Assembly (NCBI GenBank): GCA_019752045.1
Contig: JAIEMP010000008.1
Span: 192,617-256,616 of the forward strand
Origin: Chitinophagaceae bacterium
GTDB lineage: Bacteria > Bacteroidota > Bacteroidia > Chitinophagales > Chitinophagaceae
Direction of reading: 5' to 3'
DNA length: 64,000 nt
In this document: in pieces, positions 1 to 7,558 of the stretch
Position numbering within the stretch: the stretch's first letter is position 1
How the letters are laid out: every line of letters begins with the position of its first letter
Position numbers and translations under genes: made by a program
Notes under the pieces: model-generated
Told to the model about the DNA's origin: nothing
What the model saw: only the letters and a program-made list of their open reading frames with translations
The model's database searches: none

Positions 1-340
1 GCTCATAAAAATCTCCCACCTGAACAGAAAATTTTTTAGCGTTGTATTTAAAATAGCGGTTTATGAGTTTACTTTCATTAATGGTAAATGGAAAACCGGC
101 AATAGAAGGTAAGTAGCTTTCAAACTGCACACCGGCAGAAAAGCCTTTATAATTGTAATCCAGTTTCAAAAAATTATTAGAGCTCACTCTGTCTTGCGGC
201 AAGATGGCATTGATCTTTTCATCTTTCTGGTAAAACTGTGTATAAGAATCCAGGCTGCCGCTGAGATGACCTTTATCTATTGTTTGTGTAAAAGCGGGCA
301 GATGAATAAAGCAGTATAAAATCAATAAACAGTTTTTCAT
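1..340 (-). CDS. DUF6029-like outer-membrane protein, N-terminal part (cut by window edge)
   Basis: This minus-strand reading frame starts with ATG at 338-340 and runs off the window start, giving about 113 residues. It opens with a cleavable signal peptide ending in an AFTQ-like site. The mature part alternates aromatic and polar residues (LKLDYNYKGFSAGVQFESY), as in outer-membrane beta strands. Proteins of this kind (DUF6029) are common in Bacteroidota. The gene starts 8 nt after the stop of the TlpA-like gene at 349-846, so the two are probably co-transcribed. The family name rests on the look of the N-terminus only. The function is unknown. Confidence 0.6.
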   Translation of the reverse strand, partial: MKNCLLILYCFIHLPAFTQTIDKGHLSGSLDSYTQFYQKDEKINAILPQDRVSSNNFLKLDYNYKGFSAGVQFESYLPSIAGFPFTINESKLINRYFKYNAKKFSVQVGDFYE

Positions 341-348
341 ATTCGGTT

Positions 349-846
349 TTAGTTAGGTTGTTGCTTTTGTTTACTGATTACTTCAAACAATTCTTCTTCA
401 TTGCCCGGTACGTAACCGGTATGTTGATAAATAATCCTGCCGTTTTTGATGATCAGTACGTGCGGTATGTCGTTGATGTTGAGAGCACGTTTGAGATCAC
501 TGTTGGCGTCTAAGTAAATTGGAAAATTCCAACCCCTCCCTTTAACAAAAGAAGGTACTCGGGCCGAACTGCGGGTATCATCAACGGAAACGGCAATCAG
601 TTTAAAAGGGGTTTGTTGCTGCCTTACTTCCAACTGATCATTTATCGTTTCAAGTTCGGTAATACAAGGAATACACCAGGTTGCCCAGAAGCTTATAATT
701 ACTGCAGTGTCATTGTTTGCAGACAGACTGGAGAAGAGGAAGTCTGCACCGTTTAATGTTTTAATTTTTATCTGCGGCAAATCGGTTTGAGTAAAACCAG
801 AAATGCAGGAGAACAGAAAAAGCAAAAAAATGCAAAGACGTTTCAT
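349..846 (-). CDS. TlpA/ResA-like periplasmic thioredoxin-fold protein
   Basis: 165 residues with a signal peptide (about 1-20), then a thioredoxin fold with the redox motif WATWCIPC (Cys58 and Cys61) and the cis-Pro region in DIPHVLII. Proteins of this family reduce or exchange disulfides outside the cytoplasm, for example during cytochrome maturation or envelope protein folding. The particular partner cannot be told from sequence. It is the first gene of a probable two-gene unit with the outer-membrane protein at 1-340, which may be a client. The start is the ATG at 844-846. Confidence 0.85.
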   Translation of the reverse strand: MKRLCIFLLFLFSCISGFTQTDLPQIKIKTLNGADFLFSSLSANNDTAVIISFWATWCIPCITELETINDQLEVRQQQTPFKLIAVSVDDTRSSARVPSFVKGRGWNFPIYLDANSDLKRALNINDIPHVLIIKNGRIIYQHTGYVPGNEEELFEVISKQKQQPN

Positions 847-964
847 AGTATTTGTTAAATAGTGATGGATGTCAGTTGGGCGACGAAAAGATGCAGATTG
901 ATTTGCAAATTTTGAACTCCGATTTATTCTGTAAATAAATAACCTTTTACAAAACTAATTTGTC

Positions 965-2014
965 ATGTACCATACAAATTCATTTTTAGCACTTCTGTTA
1001 TTATTGGTTTTTGCATCCTGTTCAAAACCGGGCAATGAACCTGACCCTGTACCTCAACCTCAACCCGCACCTCTCAGCATTCAGTTAAGCCGTAACGAAG
1101 TCGCTGCAGATGGTTTTGATGAAGTAAGAATTGCCGTAAAAGATCAGAACAATGTGGACGTTACGTCTTCATCTACTATATACCTGAACAATGCTGTATA
1201 CAGCAGTACAACTTTTTTCACCAGCACAAGTGGTAGTTATAAGATAAGAGCAACGAGAGGAAATACAAATTCTGAAGAGGTTACTCTTATTGCAAATGCA
1301 CCCGGAACATCACCGTTTACACAAAAAGTATTGATCGAAGATTTTACAGGAACATGGTGTGGCATTTGTCCGGGTACTGTTATACCACTGGATGCATATA
1401 CCGATAGCAGACCGAATCTTATTTCTATTGGGGTTCATGGGCCAGCCGGCAGTAACGATCCATTCAAATATATTTATGACCCTCAGTTGCGTACTACATT
1501 GGGTGTTACCGGTGTGCCCACTGTTATATTAAACAGAGATTCAAAATGGAATAATAATACTGCAGTGCTTGATCAGCTATTACAAAAAAGAGCAGCACTT
1601 GGATTGGCATTAGAAACTTCAGTGGTGGGAACAACTGTAACTGTTAAAGCAAAAGTGAAGTTTGATGTCAGCACTTCGTTGCCTTTAAAAATTGTTGTTG
1701 TACTGGCCGAAGACAGTTTGTTGTATAATCAGGCCAACTACGGCCATTATGGGTTGCCAAACCCCATTGTTAATTTCAGGCATAAAAATGTTTTACGTAC
1801 AGCAGCTACTGATATTTTTGGAGACATGATACCTGCCGTGAGCACTGCAAAAGGAACTACGTGGGAGAAAGAGTATACCCTCAATGCTGCAGGGTATAAT
1901 ATGAATCATGCAAGAGTAATCGCATTTGTCTTGTTTGATACAAATGCTCAAAACAGGAAAGGGGTATTAAATGTGCAGATTGCAAGAGCCGGTGAAACGA
2001 AAAATTTCGATTAG
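965..2014 (+). CDS. Omp28-related thioredoxin-fold lipoprotein
   Basis: 349 residues. The N-terminus is a lipoprotein signal with lipobox VFASC (Cys19) followed by a Pro-rich linker, then an Ig-like beta domain (about 35-110) and an Omp28-type domain with a thioredoxin-like CxxC in GTWCGICPG and a VPTVILN segment matching the cis-Pro loop. Omp28-related proteins are surface lipoproteins of Bacteroidota. A redox role is suggested by the CxxC but not proven. It is divergent from the TlpA-like gene at 349-846, and a strong hairpin terminator follows at 2056. Confidence 0.8.
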   Translation: MYHTNSFLALLLLLVFASCSKPGNEPDPVPQPQPAPLSIQLSRNEVAADGFDEVRIAVKDQNNVDVTSSSTIYLNNAVYSSTTFFTSTSGSYKIRATRGNTNSEEVTLIANAPGTSPFTQKVLIEDFTGTWCGICPGTVIPLDAYTDSRPNLISIGVHGPAGSNDPFKYIYDPQLRTTLGVTGVPTVILNRDSKWNNNTAVLDQLLQKRAALGLALETSVVGTTVTVKAKVKFDVSTSLPLKIVVVLAEDSLLYNQANYGHYGLPNPIVNFRHKNVLRTAATDIFGDMIPAVSTAKGTTWEKEYTLNAAGYNMNHARVIAFVLFDTNAQNRKGVLNVQIARAGETKNFD

Positions 2015-2055
2015 CAGGTATAGAGTAAGGTTTGTGTATGTAGAGTTGGTAAGTA

Positions 2056-2086
2056 AAGCCCGGCACGCAGGCCGGGCTTATTTTTT
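2056..2086 (+). terminator. Rho-independent terminator after the Omp28-like gene
   Basis: A 9-bp perfect stem (AAGCCCGGC / GCCGGGCTT) with a 6-nt loop is followed by A and six T. It lies 42 nt after the Omp28-like stop, in the gap before the convergent lipoprotein gene. The plus-strand T-run makes it a terminator for the plus strand. Confidence 0.85.
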
Positions 2087-2486
2087 ATTGCTTTTGATAC
2101 ACTTTACTGCCAATTAAAAATTCTCTTTTGTTCGAACGCATAGCCAATCCTATTATGCTGCCCTGCACCCATGTTCCGCTGGTAGTATAACTTTGATTGT
2201 ATGCATCCCAATAGCCTCCGCTCTGGTACTCTACCTCCTTCATAATGGTGCCACCTACAGCTCCCGAAGGAAATACGGTTCCTCTGTTTGTTAAGGTTGC
2301 AGATCCTGAACCGGAAGAAGTAACACCCGATATACGTATTGTAACACCCGTAGTGGTTTCTTTCCATGTGCCGTTAATGTCGGTAGCTGAGTATCCATCA
2401 TCATCAGATACATCTGTTGCAAATTCTGAGCAACTGCTGAAAAGAACAGCCAGGCAAAGTGTAAGGATAAAAAAACGCTGTTTCAT
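2085..2486 (-). CDS. Small lipoprotein of unknown function
   Basis: 133 residues with a lipobox-like LFSSC near residue 19, so probably lipid-anchored. The mature part is rich in Thr, Ser and Gly (DINGTWKETTTGVTI, then STATL-like strands) and resembles a small beta barrel of the lipocalin-like 'NGTW' type, but I cannot name a family. The gene is convergent with the Omp28-like gene. The 220 nt upstream, before the Doc module at 2707, shows no clear feature. Confidence 0.6.
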   Translation of the reverse strand: MKQRFFILTLCLAVLFSSCSEFATDVSDDDGYSATDINGTWKETTTGVTIRISGVTSSGSGSATLTNRGTVFPSGAVGGTIMKEVEYQSGGYWDAYNQSYTTSGTWVQGSIIGLAMRSNKREFLIGSKVYQKQ

Positions 2487-2706
2487 AATATAAATTTTTG
2501 GTAAGTAAAATTGCTTTGATATCAGTCGCCATCAAATACCTATTTGTTGGTATTTTTTCTGCAGCTGTTAAAAGCAAATAACAGCCAACGGTGAAATGAC
2601 CCTGAATACGAGAGTTAAAAAAGGGGTTTGCTTCAGGAGGGCGGGTCTGTTATTGTGAAATTGTCATTCTTTAAAGTTGTAATTTTAAAGAACAAAATTG
2701 TAAGGT

Positions 2707-2895
2707 ATGAGTATTGCTGAAATGAAAAAGAAAATTCACGAAAAGGTGGATTCATTGGAAGAAAACAAATTGAAATTGCTGAATGATTTTATTGAGCAAA
2801 TCAACAGTGATTCAAATGCAAGAGTTTCTGTTCTTGCATCCGCCATGGAAATTATTAAGGAAAGAGAGAAAGTACTGGAAAAATTGGCTCAATAA
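2707..2895 (+). CDS. Antitoxin-like protein of a Doc-type toxin-antitoxin module
   Basis: 62 residues, charged and almost wholly helical, with two amphipathic stretches (KKKIHEKVDSLEENKLKLL and EIIKEREKVLEKLAQ). It resembles the short helical antitoxins found in front of Doc genes in Bacteroidota. The decisive evidence is position: its stop codon (2893-2895) is separated by one base from the ATG of the Doc toxin at 2897. It is expected to bind and neutralise Doc and perhaps repress its own operon. There is no recognisable DNA-binding motif, so the latter is uncertain. Confidence 0.7.
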   Translation: MSIAEMKKKIHEKVDSLEENKLKLLNDFIEQINSDSNARVSVLASAMEIIKEREKVLEKLAQ

Positions 2896-2896
2896 A

Positions 2897-3277
2897 ATGA
2901 TTACAAAAGCTGAGGTTTTATTGATACATGACCAGGTAGTTTTGCTGCATGGCGGAGCCAATGGAGTAAGAGATATGGGTGGATTGGAATCTGCCATAGC
3001 CCGACCATATCAGGGTTTTGATAATGAAGAATTGTATCCTTCTTGTTTTGAGAAAGCAGCAGCGATTGGCGAAAGTATAATCATGAATCACCCGTTTGTA
3101 GATGGAAACAAAAGAACAGGGTATGTACTTATGGAAACTGTTTTACGTTTGGAAGGCTTCAAAATTATTTCTGTTGACAATGAACTCTATCAATTTGTGA
3201 TTGATATTTCAACTGGTGAAAAAAGATTTGATGAAATGGTTGAATGGTTGAAGAAAAATACAAAAGCAGTTAAATAA
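2897..3277 (+). CDS. Doc-family (Fic fold) death-on-curing toxin
   Basis: 126 residues, starting at the ATG one base after the antitoxin stop. A longer in-frame reading from 2783 is possible but overlaps the antitoxin and only adds unrelated residues. It carries the Fic/Doc core motif HPFVDGNKRTG (His65, Asn71), with GLESAIARP earlier, as in phage P1 Doc. Lys in place of Gly in the GNK part is the Doc signature. Doc proteins phosphorylate EF-Tu and stop translation. That this one does so is inferred from the family. A bidirectional terminator follows at 3303. Confidence 0.9.
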   Translation: MITKAEVLLIHDQVVLLHGGANGVRDMGGLESAIARPYQGFDNEELYPSCFEKAAAIGESIIMNHPFVDGNKRTGYVLMETVLRLEGFKIISVDNELYQFVIDISTGEKRFDEMVEWLKKNTKAVK

Positions 3278-3302
3278 ATTTCCTTAGTTAGCAAAAGAAA
3301 AA

Positions 3303-3336
3303 GGGGATAAAGAAAAGTTTCTTTATCCCCTTTTTT
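3303..3336. terminator. Bidirectional terminator between convergent genes
   Basis: Stem GGGGATAAAG / CTTTATCCCC with an 8-nt A/T loop, A-run before and T-run after. It serves both the Doc module on the plus strand and the PPIase gene on the minus strand. Confidence 0.85.
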
Positions 3337-3351
3337 AATTGAATGCATTAT

Positions 3352-5268
3352 TTATTTCACCATCCCCTTCACCAACGCTTCATTCACTTTCACCGGATAT
3401 TTCTTTTTCAGTTGATTGATCCATTTATCTTCCAGCAGCAGTTGATAATCGTTAATCACCAAACCCTTTGCTTCATCAAAACTGCGTTGATCATTACCAT
3501 TAAATACATTGATGATATAGCAGAACGATGCTGAACCGTCATTGGTATTTGTTACAACAGGAGTATAAGTGCCGGGAGTTAAATTGGCTGATCCGGTTAC
3601 AGGGAGTTGACTGTATTCAAAACGGCTGCTGTCGGCCAATGCTGTTCCGCCAAACTCATTCATATACCCTTTCCATTTGGAAGGATCTTTCTTCATCAGA
3701 TTCATCGCTCTGTTGGCCACTGCTGTATCAGAACAGTTAAAGACAATGGCAGTGGCGCCCGGCATCCATTTGTAGTTCGTTTTATTCTGGTTGTAATAGT
3801 TGATCAAACCAAGACTGTCGGTTGGAGCCACACTCCAGATCGTTCGTTCCATCACTTCAAATAACAAACTTCCTTCGCTGAATTCTTTTACCTGGTAACG
3901 GAACTCTTCGTTCATCATCTCCAGTCGGTCTTTATAATATTGCTCTGCTGTTGTTTCTGTAAACTCTTTCATCAGGCTTTTATAGTCGGGAGGTACATTA
4001 CTGTTAGCAACGCTCACCCTGCTTTTAGCAAACTTGAGCCAATCGGTTACTGTAACTGTTTTATCTTTTAATTTAAAAAGTGGCTTTGATTGATTTGATT
4101 TAAAATAGGCTGCATAATTTTTTGCTTTCAGCATTGTATCGGTGAGCACCCACAACTGTTTTTCATTGTATGGCAAAGGAGTATAACCGCTTGCTTTCAG
4201 AATTTGTTTTTGCATTTGAGCAATAGCAATATTCATCCGTGCATCGGCATTTACTTTTTCTGTATACTCCTGTTGTACAACGGGATCGTTTACATCAACT
4301 GCCGATTGCTTTAAACCTAACCGTTTGATGATATGAAAACCACTGGCAGTTTGTACCGGTTTGCTGAAATCGCCATCGTTCTGCAAACTGAAAGCAGCTT
4401 TACTGAAAGCCACATCATATGTAGTAAAATTAAACTCACGCATTACCCCACCACCTGCATAGGACGTTTTATCATCACTGTATTTCACTGCAAGTTCTTC
4501 AAACTTTTCTCCGTTTTTCAGGAGTTGATAAATCATCTCAGCTTTTCCTTTTGCATCAGCAATTTCCTGAGCTGTAGCTGCACCGGATGTGGCAATAAGA
4601 ATTTGTGCTGCTTTTAAATTTCCCGGTGATGATCTCTTACTGATGACTTTTAAAATATGATAACCGTTTGCAGCTGCAACGGGTTTTGAATAACTCCCGT
4701 TTGGCAAACCATACAATATATTTTCCAGTTCATAAGGCAACTGAAACACCGTGAGGTAACCAATATATCCGTTGTTTGATTTTACAAATGCATCTGTTGA
4801 GAATGCTGCAGCTGTTTTAGAAAAATCGGCACCCGTTTGTAATTGCCTGTAAGCTTTTTCAATTTCTTTTTTTGCAGCGGCACTGTCGTTTCCATAAGCT
4901 ATAAATACATGTGCGGCTTCTACTTCGGTTTTGCTGCGTTCAATGGCTTCTGTAACCATTGTTTTTCCTGCACCCTGGTTGCGGATATACTGATCGGTCA
5001 TTTGTGCACGAAAGCCGGCAATATCGTTGATGATGTTGGGTAATGTATCCAGCTTTAAATCACGGGCTGCCTGCACTTTCAGTTTAAAACGGATAAACAG
5101 ATCCAGGTATTCACGAATTGATTTTTCATCTGTTGCTCCATTATTGTTTTTTGAAAAGGCTCGCCAGAATTCTTTTTTATCAACTTTATTAGTTCCGAAT
5201 GTAAATAGTGTCTGCGCCTGGCTGCTGATGCCTGCAACCATGATGAGCAAAAAAAGAGTGTAACGCAT
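3352..5268 (-). CDS. Periplasmic peptidyl-prolyl isomerase with two PpiC domains
   Basis: 638 residues with signal peptide (1-19). A helical SurA-like N-terminal region (about 20-120) is followed by two parvulin domains (about 110-215 and 220-320), recognisable by the repeated DGFS/SYSKPVAAANGYHILKV and DGDFSKPVQTASGFHIIK blocks. The remaining roughly 300 residues are a helical and mixed region without a family I can name. The layout suggests a SurA-like chaperone/isomerase for outer-membrane or secreted proteins. The downstream boundary is the terminator at 3303. It is separated by only 9 nt from the thioredoxin-fold gene upstream, so the two form an operon devoted to the envelope. Confidence 0.85.
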   Translation of the reverse strand: MRYTLFLLIMVAGISSQAQTLFTFGTNKVDKKEFWRAFSKNNNGATDEKSIREYLDLFIRFKLKVQAARDLKLDTLPNIINDIAGFRAQMTDQYIRNQGAGKTMVTEAIERSKTEVEAAHVFIAYGNDSAAAKKEIEKAYRQLQTGADFSKTAAAFSTDAFVKSNNGYIGYLTVFQLPYELENILYGLPNGSYSKPVAAANGYHILKVISKRSSPGNLKAAQILIATSGAATAQEIADAKGKAEMIYQLLKNGEKFEELAVKYSDDKTSYAGGGVMREFNFTTYDVAFSKAAFSLQNDGDFSKPVQTASGFHIIKRLGLKQSAVDVNDPVVQQEYTEKVNADARMNIAIAQMQKQILKASGYTPLPYNEKQLWVLTDTMLKAKNYAAYFKSNQSKPLFKLKDKTVTVTDWLKFAKSRVSVANSNVPPDYKSLMKEFTETTAEQYYKDRLEMMNEEFRYQVKEFSEGSLLFEVMERTIWSVAPTDSLGLINYYNQNKTNYKWMPGATAIVFNCSDTAVANRAMNLMKKDPSKWKGYMNEFGGTALADSSRFEYSQLPVTGSANLTPGTYTPVVTNTNDGSASFCYIINVFNGNDQRSFDEAKGLVINDYQLLLEDKWINQLKKKYPVKVNEALVKGMVK

Positions 5269-5277
5269 AAGCTTTGG

Positions 5278-6741
5278 TTATGGAAGTTTGGATGTTTTGT
5301 TGGTTTGTTTAAACTGCAGAAATTCATTCACCTGTTCTGGATTTATTTTTTTAGCGATGATCCGTTTCTGTTCGTCAAGCAAATATATTGTGGGGGTTTG
5401 ATACACATCATAAGTTTGCCTGAAACCGGGAAGATTATTCTTTGCTTCGGCCTCTTTCATTTGTGGTGTTTGATACAAATGCACCCATCCTTCTAATGCA
5501 TGCTCACGGATGTATTTGGTCCAGTTGCTTTTTACCGACGGCATTTTACTTTTATCTGTTTTAATGGTATCGGTTAATACGCCCACCATTTTTATGCCTT
5601 GTTTTTTCCACGCAGAACGGTACATACTGTCGAGCTTTGGCACCTGTTCTCTGCAGTGGCTGCAATCGGGGTCCCAGAAAATAATAATGGTATAGGGCGA
5701 TTTTATAGAGTAGAGGTTTATTTTTTTATCCAGCGTGTCCAGCAGATTCAGTTCCGCAGCAGGTTCGCCCACAATATTTCCCATAATGCTGTAAGCCCTG
5801 TTGTACACAAGGTCTTTATCTTTTTTCTCCAGCCAGTCAACCTGTTCGGTGATATAATATTTTTCAAACAAATGCAGAAACACCACATCCAGCCCCATGT
5901 ATTTTGGATTCATATAGTCGTTGGTAAAACGGTTAATGAAATACCTGAACATGGTTTTATTGGTTCGGCTGTAAAGAATAAATTTATCCAGTTCTGTTTT
6001 TATACTGTCGGGGTGGCGATACACTACATTTTCCATATACCTGCTCAGCCGTTGCTCAAACATGGGTGTGCGGAGCAGGCGCTCATCTGCAAAAGAAATG
6101 TTTTGCCAGAATTGTTTTTTGTAATTGTAAAAAGCGTTGATGCTGTCCTGTTGTGTTTTAGCAGATGTTACATTATAAACAGGTTCCTTCATTAATGTAA
6201 AGAGCAGCGATAAATAACTCTCCGGTTGCGCAAGTGAAAAGCTGTCTCTCCATTGTTGGGCACCATTGATAACGGTATTCATTTTTTGCTGAATAGCAGC
6301 ACTGTCTTTTTTTGATTTGGCAGCAGTCAGTTCTGTTTGCCAGTTCCGGTAATTAGAAAAGAAACGGGCAGTAGCCTGTTTGTATTCTTCTAAAAAGCTG
6401 TTCTCTGTTGAGCCCTGAATGGAGCTGATGACAAAAGAAGCGGTATCAATCTGTACAGTAAACTGTTGTTCTTTATCAATGAGGATATCAAAAAAACGTT
6501 TCTTTTCAGGATCAACAATAATATACAACCCTCCTGTTAGAGACGTTGTGCCCGTAAAGACAGCCTGCCCGTTTGGTTGCAAGAGAGCCGAATCCTGTAC
6601 ATATTTCTTATCGCCAAAATAATAACCGAGGTAGAGGTAGGCCTTATCAACCGGTTTATATTGAACGGTGATGCGGTAGCTCTGTGAAAACAGAAAGCAG
6701 CTGCTGATCAGCAAGGGTAAAAGAAAGAAAATCTTCTTCAT
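5278..6741 (-). CDS. DUF4369/DUF5106-type secreted protein with C-terminal thioredoxin domain
   Basis: 487 residues if started at the ATG at 6739-6741, which puts a typical signal peptide first. An ATG nine codons upstream is possible but adds residues before the signal. The N-terminal beta domain (KAYLYLGYYFGD, later GQAVFTGTTSL) looks like DUF4369, then a long helical DUF5106-like region, then a thioredoxin fold with DPDCSHCREQ (CxxC) and QTPTIYLL as cis-Pro loop. Such proteins are thiol-disulfide enzymes of Bacteroidota, often in membrane-stress or metal loci. It is the first gene of the operon with the PPIase at 3352. Confidence 0.8.
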   Translation of the reverse strand: MKKIFFLLPLLISSCFLFSQSYRITVQYKPVDKAYLYLGYYFGDKKYVQDSALLQPNGQAVFTGTTSLTGGLYIIVDPEKKRFFDILIDKEQQFTVQIDTASFVISSIQGSTENSFLEEYKQATARFFSNYRNWQTELTAAKSKKDSAAIQQKMNTVINGAQQWRDSFSLAQPESYLSLLFTLMKEPVYNVTSAKTQQDSINAFYNYKKQFWQNISFADERLLRTPMFEQRLSRYMENVVYRHPDSIKTELDKFILYSRTNKTMFRYFINRFTNDYMNPKYMGLDVVFLHLFEKYYITEQVDWLEKKDKDLVYNRAYSIMGNIVGEPAAELNLLDTLDKKINLYSIKSPYTIIIFWDPDCSHCREQVPKLDSMYRSAWKKQGIKMVGVLTDTIKTDKSKMPSVKSNWTKYIREHALEGWVHLYQTPQMKEAEAKNNLPGFRQTYDVYQTPTIYLLDEQKRIIAKKINPEQVNEFLQFKQTNKTSKLP

Positions 6742-6802
6742 TTGTATATTGAAGGTAAAGTTATTCAAAAACCACTCTATTGCTGTTAATGGTTTGTAAA
6801 GG

Positions 6803-7219
6803 CTATTGTTTGAGAACTTTCAAGAAATCCTCTGCACGGATAGCAGGGATGTCTGAAAAATAAAAATCATTTGTGTCTTGTGTGATGATAAAATTGCATT
6901 TGCTCCTTACAGCTGAAAGATATTGAAGTCCATCTTCGAAATCATGCATGGTTTTATTTTTGCAAACTTCAACAACGTCTTCTGCTCTGTTATCTGTGAA
7001 TTTTATTTTTTGAGCTAACAAGATCATTTTCTGCCTTGCTTTCGATCCATCGCTTTTCTTTTCAACAAAATAATATGTAATTGCCATGCAGAGAGGTGAG
7101 GTAAAGAGTTGCATATTCTTTTGATCGGCAAGACTTAGTATTCTTGCAGCAAAAGGAAACAACGGGTACTCCTTATTGCAAACAGCTATTAAAATATTGG
7201 CATCAAGAAAAAGATTCAT
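6803..7219 (-). CDS. PIN-domain toxin (VapC-like)
   Basis: 138 residues with the PIN-domain acidic residues: Asp6 in FLDANIL, Asp93/Asp96 in HDFEDGLQY, and Asp115/Asp118 in TQDTNDF. These would bind the Mg2+ ions of a small RNase. Family members cleave tRNA or rRNA. The target here is unknown. Its ATG overlaps the stop of the antitoxin gene (ATGA at 7216-7219), the usual translational coupling of TA pairs. Confidence 0.88.
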   Translation of the reverse strand: MNLFLDANILIAVCNKEYPLFPFAARILSLADQKNMQLFTSPLCMAITYYFVEKKSDGSKARQKMILLAQKIKFTDNRAEDVVEVCKNKTMHDFEDGLQYLSAVRSKCNFIITQDTNDFYFSDIPAIRAEDFLKVLKQ

Positions 7220-7473
7220 TTCCTTGAATTGAAATATTCAGTCTTAAGTGCCTTACGCCCCCGTTGCTTGGTAACATATTCAGCGTCCCCTTCTGCTAAT
7301 TGATTGACCCAATCGGAAACGGGTAGATCTTCCAGTAATTTATATTGATTAGTTGTGATCTGCCGATACAGGTATTCTGTTAGGCGGGACAGGCTGAGAT
7401 TGTTTTTTTCAGCAAATTTTTTTGCTTTATCAATTACTGCTGCATCAAAGCTTAAGGTGATTTTTGTGTCCAT
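7216..7473 (-). CDS. DUF6364-type antitoxin paired with the PIN toxin
   Basis: 85 residues. The N-terminus (KITLSFDAAVIDKAKKFAEK) has the beta strand plus helix layout of ribbon-helix-helix DNA-binding antitoxins such as DUF6364, followed by a basic tail (KQRGRKALKTEYFNSRK) that would wrap the toxin. It is the first gene of the pair, overlaps the toxin by 4 nt, and its promoter sits inside an inverted repeat at 7480-7517, which fits autorepression. Confidence 0.85.
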   Translation of the reverse strand: MDTKITLSFDAAVIDKAKKFAEKNNLSLSRLTEYLYRQITTNQYKLLEDLPVSDWVNQLAEGDAEYVTKQRGRKALKTEYFNSRK

Positions 7474-7479
7474 GGGAAT

Positions 7480-7517
7480 AATTATACGACAAAATTAATT
7501 ATTTCATACGTATAATT
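7480..7517 (-). promoter_or_regulatory. Promoter within a 9-bp inverted repeat: predicted TA operator
   Basis: AATTATACG (7480-7488) and its exact complement CGTATAATT (7509-7517) flank a minus-strand -7 element TAATTTTG (7490-7497). A ribbon-helix-helix antitoxin bound to both arms would cover the promoter. The repeat and promoter are seen in the sequence. The binding is inferred. Confidence 0.55.
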
Positions 7518-7546
7518 CGAGTTTTTTCTGCGGGGGCTGTTTCTAT

Positions 7547-7554
7547 TACCTTTG
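7547..7554 (+). promoter_or_regulatory. Bacteroidota -7 element (TACCTTTG) of rlmD
   Basis: TACCTTTG matches TAnnTTTG exactly and ends 4 nt before the GTG start of rlmD at 7559, so the transcript would be leaderless or nearly so. No exact TTTG -33 element is present, only a T-rich tract about 20 nt upstream. Confidence 0.55.
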
Positions 7555-7558
7555 CGCC

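Noticed and set aside
2783..2896. Longer start for the Doc toxin
   Set aside because: Overlaps the antitoxin in another frame and adds 38 residues unlike Doc proteins. The ATG at 2897 abuts the antitoxin stop as expected.
5599..6195. Plus-strand ORF of 198 codons
   Set aside because: Antisense shadow of the thioredoxin-fold gene, with His/Phe-rich composition and no family.
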